From Corydoras sp. C115 (lineage: Eukaryota; Chordata; Actinopteri; Siluriformes; Callichthyidae): 64,000 nt of DNA. The notes below the pieces were generated by a model, which saw only the letters and a program-made list of their open reading frames with translations, was not told the DNA's origin and made no database searches. The translations under genes and the position numbers were made by a program. Shown here piece after piece: positions 25,600-34,365 of the stretch (positions within the stretch are counted from its first letter, which is position 1; the number at the start of each line of letters is the position of its first letter). Where the stretch lies: assembly GCA_019802505.1 (NCBI GenBank), contig JAFMOC010000026.1:2047501-2111500 (forward strand), in the 5' to 3' direction.

Positions 25600-25931
25600 T
25601 CCATCCATCCATTATCTTCCACTTTATCCTTTACTAGGGTCATGGGGGGGGGTCCCCATGCCCGGGAACGTTTCTGGCGCTGGCCAGATACACCCAGGAC
25701 AGGTCGCCAATCCATCGCTGGGCACACACTCACACAGACACACACACAAACACACTATATATGGGGCAATTTTTTGAGAATTCACTTGACCTTGATCCAT
25801 GTTTTTGGACTGTGGGTGGAAACCAGAGAACCCAGAGGAGAACATGGAAAGTCCACTCAAATTGGGATTCGAACCGGGACTCCCTAGCGCTGAGAGGCGA
25901 ACGTGCTAACCACTAAGCCACTGTGCCGCCC
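25600..25931 (-). repeat. SINE shared by all three duplicates (unit A copy)
   Basis: ATGG-tailed minus copy ending at gccgccc. It occupies the same site in B (27958-28297) and C (30699-31014), between aaagaatta and aaggaatta, so this insertion is older than the duplication. Confidence 0.93.
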
Positions 25932-26039
25932 ATCAAGGAATTAATTAAACACTAAAAATAAATGTGTTTTAATCTACTTTTAATCTACACCAGTAGTAAT
26001 TTTATTCTAGGAGTAATTCTAGGAGTTAAAAGTGAACCA

Positions 26040-26610
26040 GCACCTTGAGGATGGAGCTTGCATTTTGGGTTATACAATTGAATGCGTTCACTCAGATACT
26101 GTGGAGCCTGATGATGTAGAATTTTATATGTTCAATAAAATGTTGCAATCAATGCAAAACTTTACTGGAAGTCACTGATAACACAGGGCTGATATGATCT
26201 TCCTGGTTTTAGTGAAAACTGTAGCTGCAGTATTTTGAACAAATTCTAGTTCATGTAATGATTTATTAGAACATCCTGTCAGAAGCAAATTACAATAATC
26301 TAAACTTGAAGTTATAAAAGTGTGAATTAGTTACTCTGCATCTTGTAAGGAGATGCAGCTTTTGAAATGTTAGCTTTGAAATGTTGCGAAGGTAAAAAAA
26401 AAAAAAAGATTCTAGCAATATTGCTAGTGCGCTTTGTAAAAGATTCATGAGATTTGTGAATGAGAAATCTGAATTAATGATACCTAGATTATTTATAGAT
26501 AAAGGAAATCTGATAAAGTAATCATCAAGGTGTAACACTGTTTTAGAAGCTTTGTTAATTTTGCCCTTGGATCCAACTATAAGCACCTTTTTTTCAGAAT
26601 TTAGCAACTT
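26040..26610 (-). mobile_element. L2-like LINE reverse transcriptase fragment (unit A)
   Basis: On the minus strand it begins MLNSEKKVLIVGSKGK and continues with NNLGIINSDFSFTNLMN and YLRNISKL. This is the usual region after the palm domain in fish L2-type elements, where intact copies read like LGVIFDSDLSF and HLRNIAKLR. It is frameshifted and contains a T-rich slip at 26396. It is the homolog of 28299-28995. Confidence 0.75.
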
Positions 26611-26856
26611 ATTTCATTGAAAGTGTCTGAAGCATTAATCTACTTTAAGATGAACTTCTCTATAGTACTTGCCATGTGGTACAAAGAGTGGTACATAAAG
26701 ACAAGTCTTGAGGGTTGACGTATCTGTGATCTTGGCATATTTTCCAGCATCTACAGTATCTACATCCCTTTTCCTAGCGGAAGTCAGTGTTCCCAACTCC
26801 TCAATAAGGAAAGTAGATATTGGCTGTAGTATAAACAAATGAAGTTATGGGAGAGG

Positions 26857-26889
<33 letters not shown>
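26857..26889. repeat. Poly(A) run
   Basis: An uninterrupted run of about 32 A immediately before the start of duplicate unit B. Position and length suggest either a retroposon tail or a slippage tract at the duplication join. Confidence 0.85.
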
Positions 26890-26890
<1 letters not shown>

Positions 26891-27279
26891 ACCCGTAATA
26901 TGTCAAAACTACAAGTAAACTATTTTCTAGATTTTTTAAATCCTCTACTGTCAAAAGAGTATAATGGAATGTTCCCAATGACTTGTTGGAGAGTGGTGGT
27001 TGGCATAGCGATAAAACTAAAGGCAGGTCACATAGAACATAAGATCAATTGTGTTCAGATGAAGCTCAAGTTAAAGAAGGAAGGTAAATGTGTCTTAACA
27101 CTGAAATGTTAATGACTTTTACTGAGATATAATGTTGGTTAAAATATGTGGGCTGTGCTGGGCAAGCTACTTGTAAAATATAGTGAGCTATGCTATTAGT
27201 TACTCAATAAATAATTAAATCAAGCTTCACTTCACAAAAGCTACCACCCATAAATATATAGCAAGCTAAGTTACACTAA

Positions 27280-27607
27280 GTGGTTAGCACGTTCGCCTCT
27301 CAGCACTAGGTATTCCCGGTTCGAATCACCATCTGGGTGGAGTTTCCATGTTCTCCCCGCATGGGTTTCGTCCGGGTTCTCCGGTTTCCTCCCACAGTCC
27401 AAAAACATGGATCAAGTCAATTGAATTCTCAAAATTGCCCCATATACAGTGTGTGTGTGTGAGTGAGTGTGTGCCCAGCGATGGATTGGCACCCTGTCCT
27501 GGGTCCATCTGCCCAGCGCCCTAGACGTTCTCCCCTGGATGGGCATGGGAAACCCCACCGCGACCCTAATAGAGGATAAAGCGGGAGATAATGAATGAAT
27601 GAATGAA
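27280..27607 (+). repeat. SINE private to duplicate B, with 12-bp target duplication
   Basis: The plus copy starts inside the A box (gtggttagcacg) and ends in (TGAA)n. Target duplication aagttacactaa at 27268-27279 and 27608-27619. The same site is unoccupied in units A (about 24903-24914) and C (about 30354), so this copy arrived after the duplication. Confidence 0.95.
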
Positions 27608-27957
27608 AAGTTACACTAATGTTAGATCAATGCAAAATGACAGTCAGATACATTGATTAAAACAGTAATTGAAAAAGATCTGATGGTCTAAGAACAAAAT
27701 ATGATCTATAATATTCAGTCAGAATAATTGGAGCTTATTGATAAAAAAAAACACTTACATATATGCTAATCTAATTTCACAATGATATATCTATATGTAA
27801 AATTAAAAAAAAATAGGGCTCCCTTGAAGAGCATAATTTCAGCACCATACTCTATACCAATGATGAGCTGCGTTAAGAGATGAAATGCCAACACGTACTA
27901 TTTCAGATCACCAACCCAACAAACCTGAGATTCACACCTTCATATACAAAGAATTAT

Positions 27958-28297
27958 CCATCCATCCATTATCTTCCGCTTTATCCTTTACTAGGATCGT
28001 TGGGGGGGGGTTCCCCAAGCCCATCAAGGGGGGAACGTTTCTGGCGCTGGCCAGATACACCCAGGACAGGTCGCCAATCCATCGCTGGGCACACACTCAC
28101 ACAGACACATACACAAACGCACTCTATGTGGGAGATTTTTTGAGAATTCACTTGAACTTGATCCATGTTTTTGGACTGTGGGAGGAAATGAGAGAACCCA
28201 GAGGAGAACATGGAAAGTCCACCCAGATTGGGATTCGAACCGGGACTCCCTAGCGCTGAGAGGCGAAGGTGCTAACCACTAAGCCAATGTGCGGCCC
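27958..28297 (-). repeat. SINE shared by all three duplicates (unit B copy)
   Basis: Same site and orientation as the copies at 25600 and 30699. ATGG tail on the left, tRNA-like head ending gcggccc on the right. Confidence 0.93.
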
Positions 28298-28298
28298 A

Positions 28299-28995
28299 TC
28301 AAGGAATTAAATAAACACTAAAAAATAGTTTTAATCTACTTTTAAAGATCGATAAAGATTCAGAATTACAAACAGTAACTGGAAGGCTATTCCAAAGTTG
28401 AGGAGAACGCTCTTCCATTAGTAGTAATTTTATTCTAGGAGTAATTCTATGAACTAAAAGTGAACCGGCACCTTGAGGATGAACTTCGCGTTTTGGGTTA
28501 TACGATTGAATGTGTTCACTCAGATACTGTGGAGCCTGATTATGTATTGTATATGTTCTTAATAAAATGTTGTAATCAATGCAAAACTTTACTGGAAGCC
28601 AGTGAAAGTTTGATAACACAGGGTTGATATGATCTTTCTGTTCTAGTTCAAGTAATGATTTATTAGAACATCCCATCAGAAGCAAATTAAAAAAATCTAA
28701 ACTTGAAGTTATAAAAGTGTGAATTAGTTACTCTGCATCTTGTAAGGAGAGGATATTTCTTAGCTTTGAAATGTTGTGAAGGTAAAAAAATCAATTCTAG
28801 CAATATTGCTAGTGCGCTTTGTGAAAGATTCATGAGATTTGTGAATGAGAGATCTGAATTAATGATACCTAGATTATTTATAGATAAAATAAATCTGATT
28901 AAGTAATCATCAAGGTGTAACACTGTTTTAGAAGCTTTGTATATTTTGCCCTTGGATCCAACTTTAAGCACCTTATTTTTTTCAGAATTTAGCAA
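28299..28995 (-). mobile_element. L2-like LINE reverse transcriptase C-terminal fragment (unit B)
   Basis: On the minus strand, MLNSEKNKVLKVGSKGK leads through NNLGIINSDLSFTNLMN to a second frame with MLLMGCSNKSLLELEQ, NFHWLPVKFCIDYNILL, APQYLSEHI and SPQLWNSLPVTV. The HWLPV-F-I and LWNSLP signatures are typical of the C-terminal region of L2/CR1-type reverse transcriptases in fishes. A single frame change near 28686 separates the two parts. The endonuclease and RT palm are absent. Confidence 0.85.
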
Positions 28996-29115
28996 TTTAT
29001 TTCATTGAAAGTGTCTGAAGCATTAATCTACTTTAAGATGAACTTCTCTATAGTACTTGTCATGTGGTACAAAGAGTGGTACATAAAGACAAGTCTTGAG
29101 GGTTGACATGTCTGA

Positions 29116-29857
29116 TGTGGAGAAACTTTACTGGTCTGCACAGAGTTGTGACATCAACCTTACAAAACATATACAATTAATTACAGCCTAAGTCAGGTAT
29201 TAATATTCTGTATCTCTGCCTGACTTCACAAATATTCAAATTTTTGGTGTCTATTGTTAACTCCACTACCTTTTTTCTGCTCTGTGTAGTTTAATTGTTC
29301 ATTTTATTATTTTTATTTAAAACATATCTAATATGCATTTTCTGAATTTCCCTGATATAGCAGTTATTCTTTGGGTTAAAAGGTGCTCCCTCCTTTAAAA
29401 CAGGTTAAAAATAGGGCTGCATTATGAACTTATGCAACACGCAACACAACTGTTTTAAAAGCACAAATTAATTACACCCTAAGTCAGGTATTAATATTCT
29501 GCATCTGTGACTGACTTCACAAAATATCTATTTGACATACTTATGGAAAAACATACACAGTTACTTTGTTATTAGATAGTTCAAATCCACCAGATCTTCC
29601 CTGCAATGCAATTACAAATTTTATCACACTATCGTAACTATACCGTATGTTAGAACTCAACACTTTTACAAGTTTAGTTATATCGCCATCTGCTGATTGA
29701 ATATGGTAATGACGCCAGCTCCTATTCATTGCTATTCTTATAATATTGGGTAGGATTAAATCTTTTTAATTCTATAAACACAAACAGAACTAAATCATGT
29801 GTGACAGATGCATATTAAGTATAACACACAATTCCACTCATGTTTTCTCTCTCTCTC

Positions 29858-29865
<8 letters not shown>
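29116..29865. repeat. Two diverged direct repeats in AT-rich spacer
   Basis: A segment of about 60 bases (aattaattacagcctaagtc to gacttcacaaatat) at 29175-29236 recurs at 29466-29526 with a few changes, about 290 bases apart. No coding region or known element was recognised around them. Confidence 0.6.

Positions 29866-29925
<60 letters not shown>
29848..29925. repeat. (CT)n(CA)n compound microsatellite
   Basis: A short CT run continues into about 29 CA units. The CA part probably grew from the GT-rich segment of the minus-strand SINE whose remains follow it (gagcaatttagagcatttaa). Confidence 0.9.
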
Positions 29926-29930
<5 letters not shown>

Positions 29931-29960
29931 GAGCAATTTAGAGCATTTAATTTACCTTGA

Positions 29961-30314
29961 GGCGGCACGGTGGCTTAGTGGTTAGCACGTTCGCCTCTCA
30001 GCTCTAGGGATTCCCGGTTCGAATCCCCATCTGGGTGGAGTTTCCATGTTCTCCCCGTGTCTGCGTGGGTTTCCTCCGGGTTCTCCGGTTTCCTCCCACA
30101 GTCCAAAAACATGGATCAAGTCAATTGAATTCTCATAAATTGCCCCATATAGTGTGTGTCTGTGTGAGTGAGTGTGTGCCCAGCGATGGATTGGCGCTCT
30201 TTCCTGTGTCTATCTGCCCATCGCCCGAGACATTCTCCCCTGGATGGGCATGGGGAACCCCACTGCGACCTTAATAGAGGATAAAGCGGGAGATAATGAA
30301 TGAATGAATGAATG
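29961..30314 (+). repeat. SINE nested in an older minus-strand SINE
   Basis: Full-length plus copy with target duplication aatttaccttga at 29949-29960 and 30315-30326. The flanks (gagcaatttagagcattt on the left, ctccatgtttttggactgtg on the right) are pieces of an older SINE on the minus strand, which was the target. Confidence 0.93.
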
Positions 30315-30352
30315 AATTTACCTTGACTCCATGTTTTTGGACTGTGGGAGGA

Positions 30353-31160
30353 GTGTAAGTTACACTAATCAATGCAAAATGACAGTCAGATACATTGATT
30401 AAAACCTTAATTGAAAAAGATTTGATGGTCTAAGAACAAAATATGATCTATAATATTCAGTCAGAATAATTGGAGCTTATTGATAAAAAAAACACCTACA
30501 TATATGCTAATCTAATTTCACAATGATATATCTATATGTAAAATAAAAAAAAAATAGGACTCCCTGGAAGAGCATAATTTCAGCACCACACTCTATACCA
30601 ATGATGAGCTGCGTTAAGAGATGAAATGCCAACACGTACTATTTCAGATCACCAACCCAACAAACCTGAGATTCACACCTTCATATACAAAGAATTATCC
30701 ATCCATCCATTATCTTCCGCTTTATCCTTTACTAGGGTCGTGGGGGGAGCGTTTCTGGCACTGGCCAGATACACCCAGGACAGGTCGCCAGTCCATCGCT
30801 GGGCACACCCTCACAGAGACACACACACACAAACGCACTCTATATGGGGCAATTTTTTGAGAATTCACTTGACCTTGATCCATGTGTTTGGACTGTGGGA
30901 GGAAACCAGAGAACCCGGAGGAGAACATGGAAAGTCCACTCAGATTGGGATTCGAACCGGGACTCCCTAGCGCTGAGAGGCGAACGTGCTAACCACTAAG
31001 CCACTGTGCCGCCCATCAAGGAATTAAATAAACGCTAAAAATAAATGTGTTTTGATCTACTTTTAAAGATCACAGTAACTGGAAGGCTATTCCAAAGTTG
31101 AGAAGAACGCTCTTCCATTAGTAGTAATTTTATTCTAGGAGTAATTCTAGGAACTAAAAG
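30353..31160. repeat. Segmental duplication, partial unit C
   Basis: Corresponds to 24902-26035 of unit A but without the private SINE of A, and starts and stops abruptly. On both sides it meets the same nested SINE pair (29942-30352 and 31162-31596), so its borders coincide with repeated DNA. It has lost the bases tgttaga near its left end relative to A and B. Confidence 0.9.
30699..31014 (-). repeat. SINE shared by all three duplicates (unit C copy)
   Basis: Same insertion site as the copies at 25600 and 27958. It has a deletion after gggtcgtgggggga, removing the ccccatgcccatcc segment. Confidence 0.93.
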
Positions 31161-31206
31161 GAACACACACACATATGGGGCAATTTAGAGCATTTAATTT
31201 ACCTTG

Positions 31207-31563
31207 GGCGGCACGATGGCTTAGTGGTTAGCACGTTCGCCTCTCAGCGCTAGGGATTCCCGGTTCGAATCCCCATCTGGGTGGAGTTTCCATGTTCTCC
31301 CTGTGTCTGCGTGGGTTTCCTCCGGGTTCTCCGGTTTCCTCCCACAGTCCAAAAACATGGATCAAGTCAATTGAATTCTCAAAATTGCCCCATATAGAGT
31401 GTGTCTGTGTGAGTGAGTGTGAGCCCAGCGATAGATTGGCTCCCTGTCCTGGGTCTATCTGCCCAGTGCTCGAGACGTTCTCCCCTGGATGGGCATGGGG
31501 AACCCCACCGCGACCCTAATAGATAAAGCGGGAGATAATGAATGAATGAATGAATGAATGAAT
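31207..31563 (+). repeat. Second SINE nested at the same position of an older SINE
   Basis: Full-length plus copy with target duplication aatttaccttg at 31196-31206 and 31564-31574. It sits at the same point of the host SINE as the copy at 29961, which shows the nested pair itself was duplicated. The host SINE remains at about 31166-31206 and 31575-31705 on the minus strand. Confidence 0.93.
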
Positions 31564-31574
31564 AATTTACCTTG

Positions 31575-31703
31575 ACTCCATGTTTTTGGACTGTGGGAAG
31601 AAACCGGAGGACCCGGAGGAAACCCACGCGGACATGGGGAGAACATGCAAACTCCACCTAGATTTGGATTGGAAACTGGAATCCCCAGAGCTGGGAAGGG
31701 AAT

Positions 31704-31705
<2 letters not shown>
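31575..31705 (-). repeat. Host SINE, 5' part, interrupted by nested copy
   Basis: Minus-strand SINE head region (gggaggaaaccgg-type, then gaacatgcaaactccacc, then ggaatccccagagctgg). Diverged from the young copies, hence older than the SINE inserted in it. Confidence 0.88.

Positions 31706-31756
<51 letters not shown>
31706..31756. repeat. (ATT)n microsatellite
   Basis: About 17 ATT units directly after the head of the host SINE. The same SINE-head/ATT junction occurs at 21079. It ends about 35 bases before the putative dnajb6 promoter island. Confidence 0.9.
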
Positions 31757-31789
31757 TCTTCACCACATACCGAGTTACACCCATTTTAA

Positions 31790-32260
31790 GTGACGTTGGC
31801 CGGATGTGTCGTCACACGCCATCAGATTCCCCGCAGCAACAAGCCGTGTAGTGTTTCTTGTTTGTAATCGGTACTGTGTGTATTGATAAATCAGCTGTGA
31901 ATATATTTACACAGGCTACAGTGAAGAAAGAGGTATGGTAGTCTTTTTGTGCATCGTTTTTAACCAGGTAGTCTTGTTCGTTTTGTGTATTTTGTTCAAG
32001 GTGTTTTGTTAGCCGTTAGCTAGTCGTCGGTTTCACGTATAAACATTATTTTTCTTCCACCCGTATTCCGACAGCTCTGTGTTTTTTTGTGTCGGGGTTC
32101 CGCAATGGTTGACTTAAAATTGTACTCTGATTGGATGGAAGCTTGAAATTAAGAGCACTCAACCAATCCCAGTATGGGGCGGGGTTTGCCGAAATAGGGT
32201 GTGCGTATGTGTACGCGGGGTGAGCGAGACAAGCGTCAAACGGGACAACGTCGCTAACCT
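31790..32260 (+). promoter_or_regulatory. Probable dnajb6 promoter and non-coding first exon
   Basis: This is a CpG-containing island within otherwise AT-rich, CpG-poor DNA, lying about 5.2 kb before the first coding exon. It holds several TGACG/CGTCA-like motifs at 31788-31816 (CRE half-sites), a good splice donor at 31932/31933 (GAAAGAG then gtatgg) that could end a 5' UTR exon, an inverted CCAAT-type motif (ccaatccc) near 32164, and a GC box (ggggcggggttt) near 32176. Vertebrate DNAJB6 genes usually have a non-coding exon 1 and a CpG-type promoter. The exact transcription start cannot be read from sequence; the order donor first, GC box second, may mean two start sites or that the true start lies elsewhere in the island. 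Confidence 0.45.
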
Positions 32261-33002
32261 TAATTTGAAATAACACAAAAGGTTGTATACATTTTCAACT
32301 AGAAAAACGTGCATTCATGTACAACAGTTCTGTATTTTGATGTTTTTTAGAGCGAGTGTCAAAAAGCAAATAAAGGAGGTTAAGGTCAAAACGCGTTGTT
32401 GTAGCATAGGCGGGAGTTATCATCACACCCTGATACTTTTTGGTGTTTTTAACATTATCTACGTCTAAACCGAAGTATTTTATTTCAATTTTAGAATACA
32501 CCCAAATCAATTTCTATTTTATATCATTGGCCGCACTAGGGGAGATTATAGTAAGGCCACTTCTGTCAATTTTTTTGTTTTTGTGAAGATTCAAAGACGT
32601 CATTTTATATTTGCTTAGTACGCCATGTTCAGGGAATTTCAAATCCTTGTGTTGATCTGTCAAGCATAAGGAAGGACTGAAGGAATTATAATAGTAAAAA
32701 AAAGCATTTAAAGTTTTTTTTAATGCTTACACTGTTAGTCATTCGTGTGTTTCATTGTAAAGAATAGTGTAAATGTCTTAAATAAGGTTCTTATATTGTA
32801 CACATTGCTTCATGATGTGGCATACTGCTGCATAATGTTCTTCAGTATACATTGTTACATTTCTGAAGGTAGTGTAATAAATGTGTTGTGTGATTTGGAT
32901 AGGACTGGCTGACATGGAAAAAAAGTCTTATTAAAATAATATTTTACAAAAGCCCTCATTGCTACTTTTGTCAAAGGTTTATGGATGTTGTTTAGTTAGT
33001 GA

Positions 33003-33790
33003 GAGAGAGCTTTATTGTCATTGTACTCGATACAACAAAATTCCGAATGGTACCTCTTAATGACAGAAAAAATGCATTGCAAGGCAACTTGTATCCATAA
33101 AACATTTAATGAGTTTGTAAGGCATATCAAATAACATAAGATCCAAATGTATAATACTATAATAGTAACAGCAGCAATGTGGCTATATAAATGATAAATT
33201 AAGGTTATTTTAAGGTGGTATACCTGCTGTGCCCCACTTCTGTTTGTCGAAACAACCCGATTGTTGACATTTTCCTCTCACCTTGTGACGTCAAACAGTC
33301 TTTGCCACTTTACAAATACATTTGCATTTGGTCATTTGAAAAATGCATTACAGTAGTCGAGCTGGTGATAGACTAGCAATTGAGTTGCAAGTTTATTCAA
33401 TTTTAATATATTAGTGATATTGTGTAGATTGAATCTGCAGAAATGGGCAGTTTTAGTGCTGCTTTAAGCTGCTTTTCAATTGTGAAACCAAGGTTATGGA
33501 CAGAGTTGATTTAAAGAGATTTTGGAGCCATCGATTTGGAAGGTCAGGCCATGATGAATTGAGGGTTTTAAACAGATATGTGGCTGAGGCAGGTGAATAT
33601 TCAATCAGAGGTTGTGGTTTTCAGTGTCAAAAGACAATTGAAGCTGAGTATCATCAGCACAGCAATAGTAGATAAAACAATTTGCCTGAAAGACAGAGCC
33701 AAACAAGGACATGTACAATGAAAAGAGAAAGGAACCAAGTACTCCTGTGTGTACTTGGTAAGAATTCATTTTGAGCACAGGTTTAACAGT
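33003..33790 (-). mobile_element. L2/CR1-like LINE relic with RT palm motif (dnajb6 upstream region or intron 1)
   Basis: Read on the minus strand from about 33780, one frame encodes SFLFSLYMSLFGSVFQ and then IYYCCADDTQLQ before a stop near 33596. These correspond to the conserved VLGPLLFSLYM and YADDTQLY parts of the reverse transcriptase palm; the two catalytic aspartates are kept, and the preceding Tyr is Cys-Ala here. Diverged RT C-terminal sequence continues to about 33320. A LINE-type 3' end (gtacaatgacaataaagc on the minus strand) lies at 33003-33060. The element may extend right to about 34160, but I cannot recognise that part. Confidence 0.7.
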
Positions 33791-34164
33791 AGCCTGTTTA
33801 AAAGAATCTCAAATAGTACCAGTGGTGGGAGAGGAGTTGGTGTATAGAAGTGCTGATGTGGTGGATGAAGCTTTGGACTAGATGGGCTGGGATGGAGTCA
33901 AAGAAGCAAAGTAGTTGATTTGCTTCAAGTGGAAATTTTCAGATGTCCAACTCGTGAGACAGAAGGAGGAGAAGGCTGGCTAATTGGATGTGTGAAGTGT
34001 CTTTTATTGATTTGGGGGGTATGGAAGTTTGCTGATGTCCTCAATTTTATCTATAAAGAAGGTTGCAAAGCAGATAAAGAGGTATTGGGAGGGTAAGAAG
34101 GTGAACCAAGTAATTTGTTAGATGTACTGAATGTGCCTGCATCTGAAATTCATCGTACCTTGTT

Positions 34165-34365
34165 CTGTGGGTGTGGTAGCTTAGTGGTTGTTTTGGGCCA
34201 TCAACCTGAATTGGAGTTCAGATCCTAATTCCATTAAAGTTACCAATATGGCCTTGAGCAAGGCCCTCATTGAGTGGTGCTGTATGATAGCTGACCCAGT
34301 GTTCTTACAGATAAGTGTCTGCAAAAAGATTTAGGATTTAGTGGCAGATACCATTTCTGAAGAAA
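34165..34365 (+). repeat. Second SINE-like family, degenerate copy
   Basis: ggtagcttagtggttgtttt is a decayed A box, ggagttcagatcc a decayed B box, and they are followed by ccttgagcaaggccctcatt and gctgtatgatagctgaccc. The last two segments are typical of another common fish tRNA-derived SINE and differ from the main family in this window. Confidence 0.65.

Larger units (their letters stand above)
24597..26730. repeat. Tandem segmental duplication, unit A
   Basis: Unit A begins at atgtcaaaactacaagtaa and ends near agtcttgagggttgac. It is collinear with unit B, shifted by 2,300 bases at its start. It contains a minus SINE (25600-25931) shared with the other units, an L2-like RT fragment, and a private minus SINE (25086-25423) that units B and C lack. 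It also lacks about 50 bases present in B near 25970. Confidence 0.92.
26897..29115. repeat. Tandem segmental duplication, unit B
   Basis: Second and most complete unit. It holds a private plus SINE (27280-27607), the shared minus SINE (27958-28297) and the longest L2-like RT fragment (28299-28995). About 50 bases at 27000-27060 have no counterpart in unit A, where the sequence is shorter. Confidence 0.92.

Noticed and set aside
25528..25887. Open frames of 100-120 codons within 25.5-31.0 kb on both strands that resemble each other
   Set aside because: They are translations of the SINE and its flanks in the duplicated units. Similar peptides appear wherever the SINE does and have no independent support.
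29848..31760. CRISPR-like array of regularly repeated sequence
   Set aside because: Repeats are SINE copies and microsatellites in eukaryotic DNA, without spacer-repeat regularity or cas genes.
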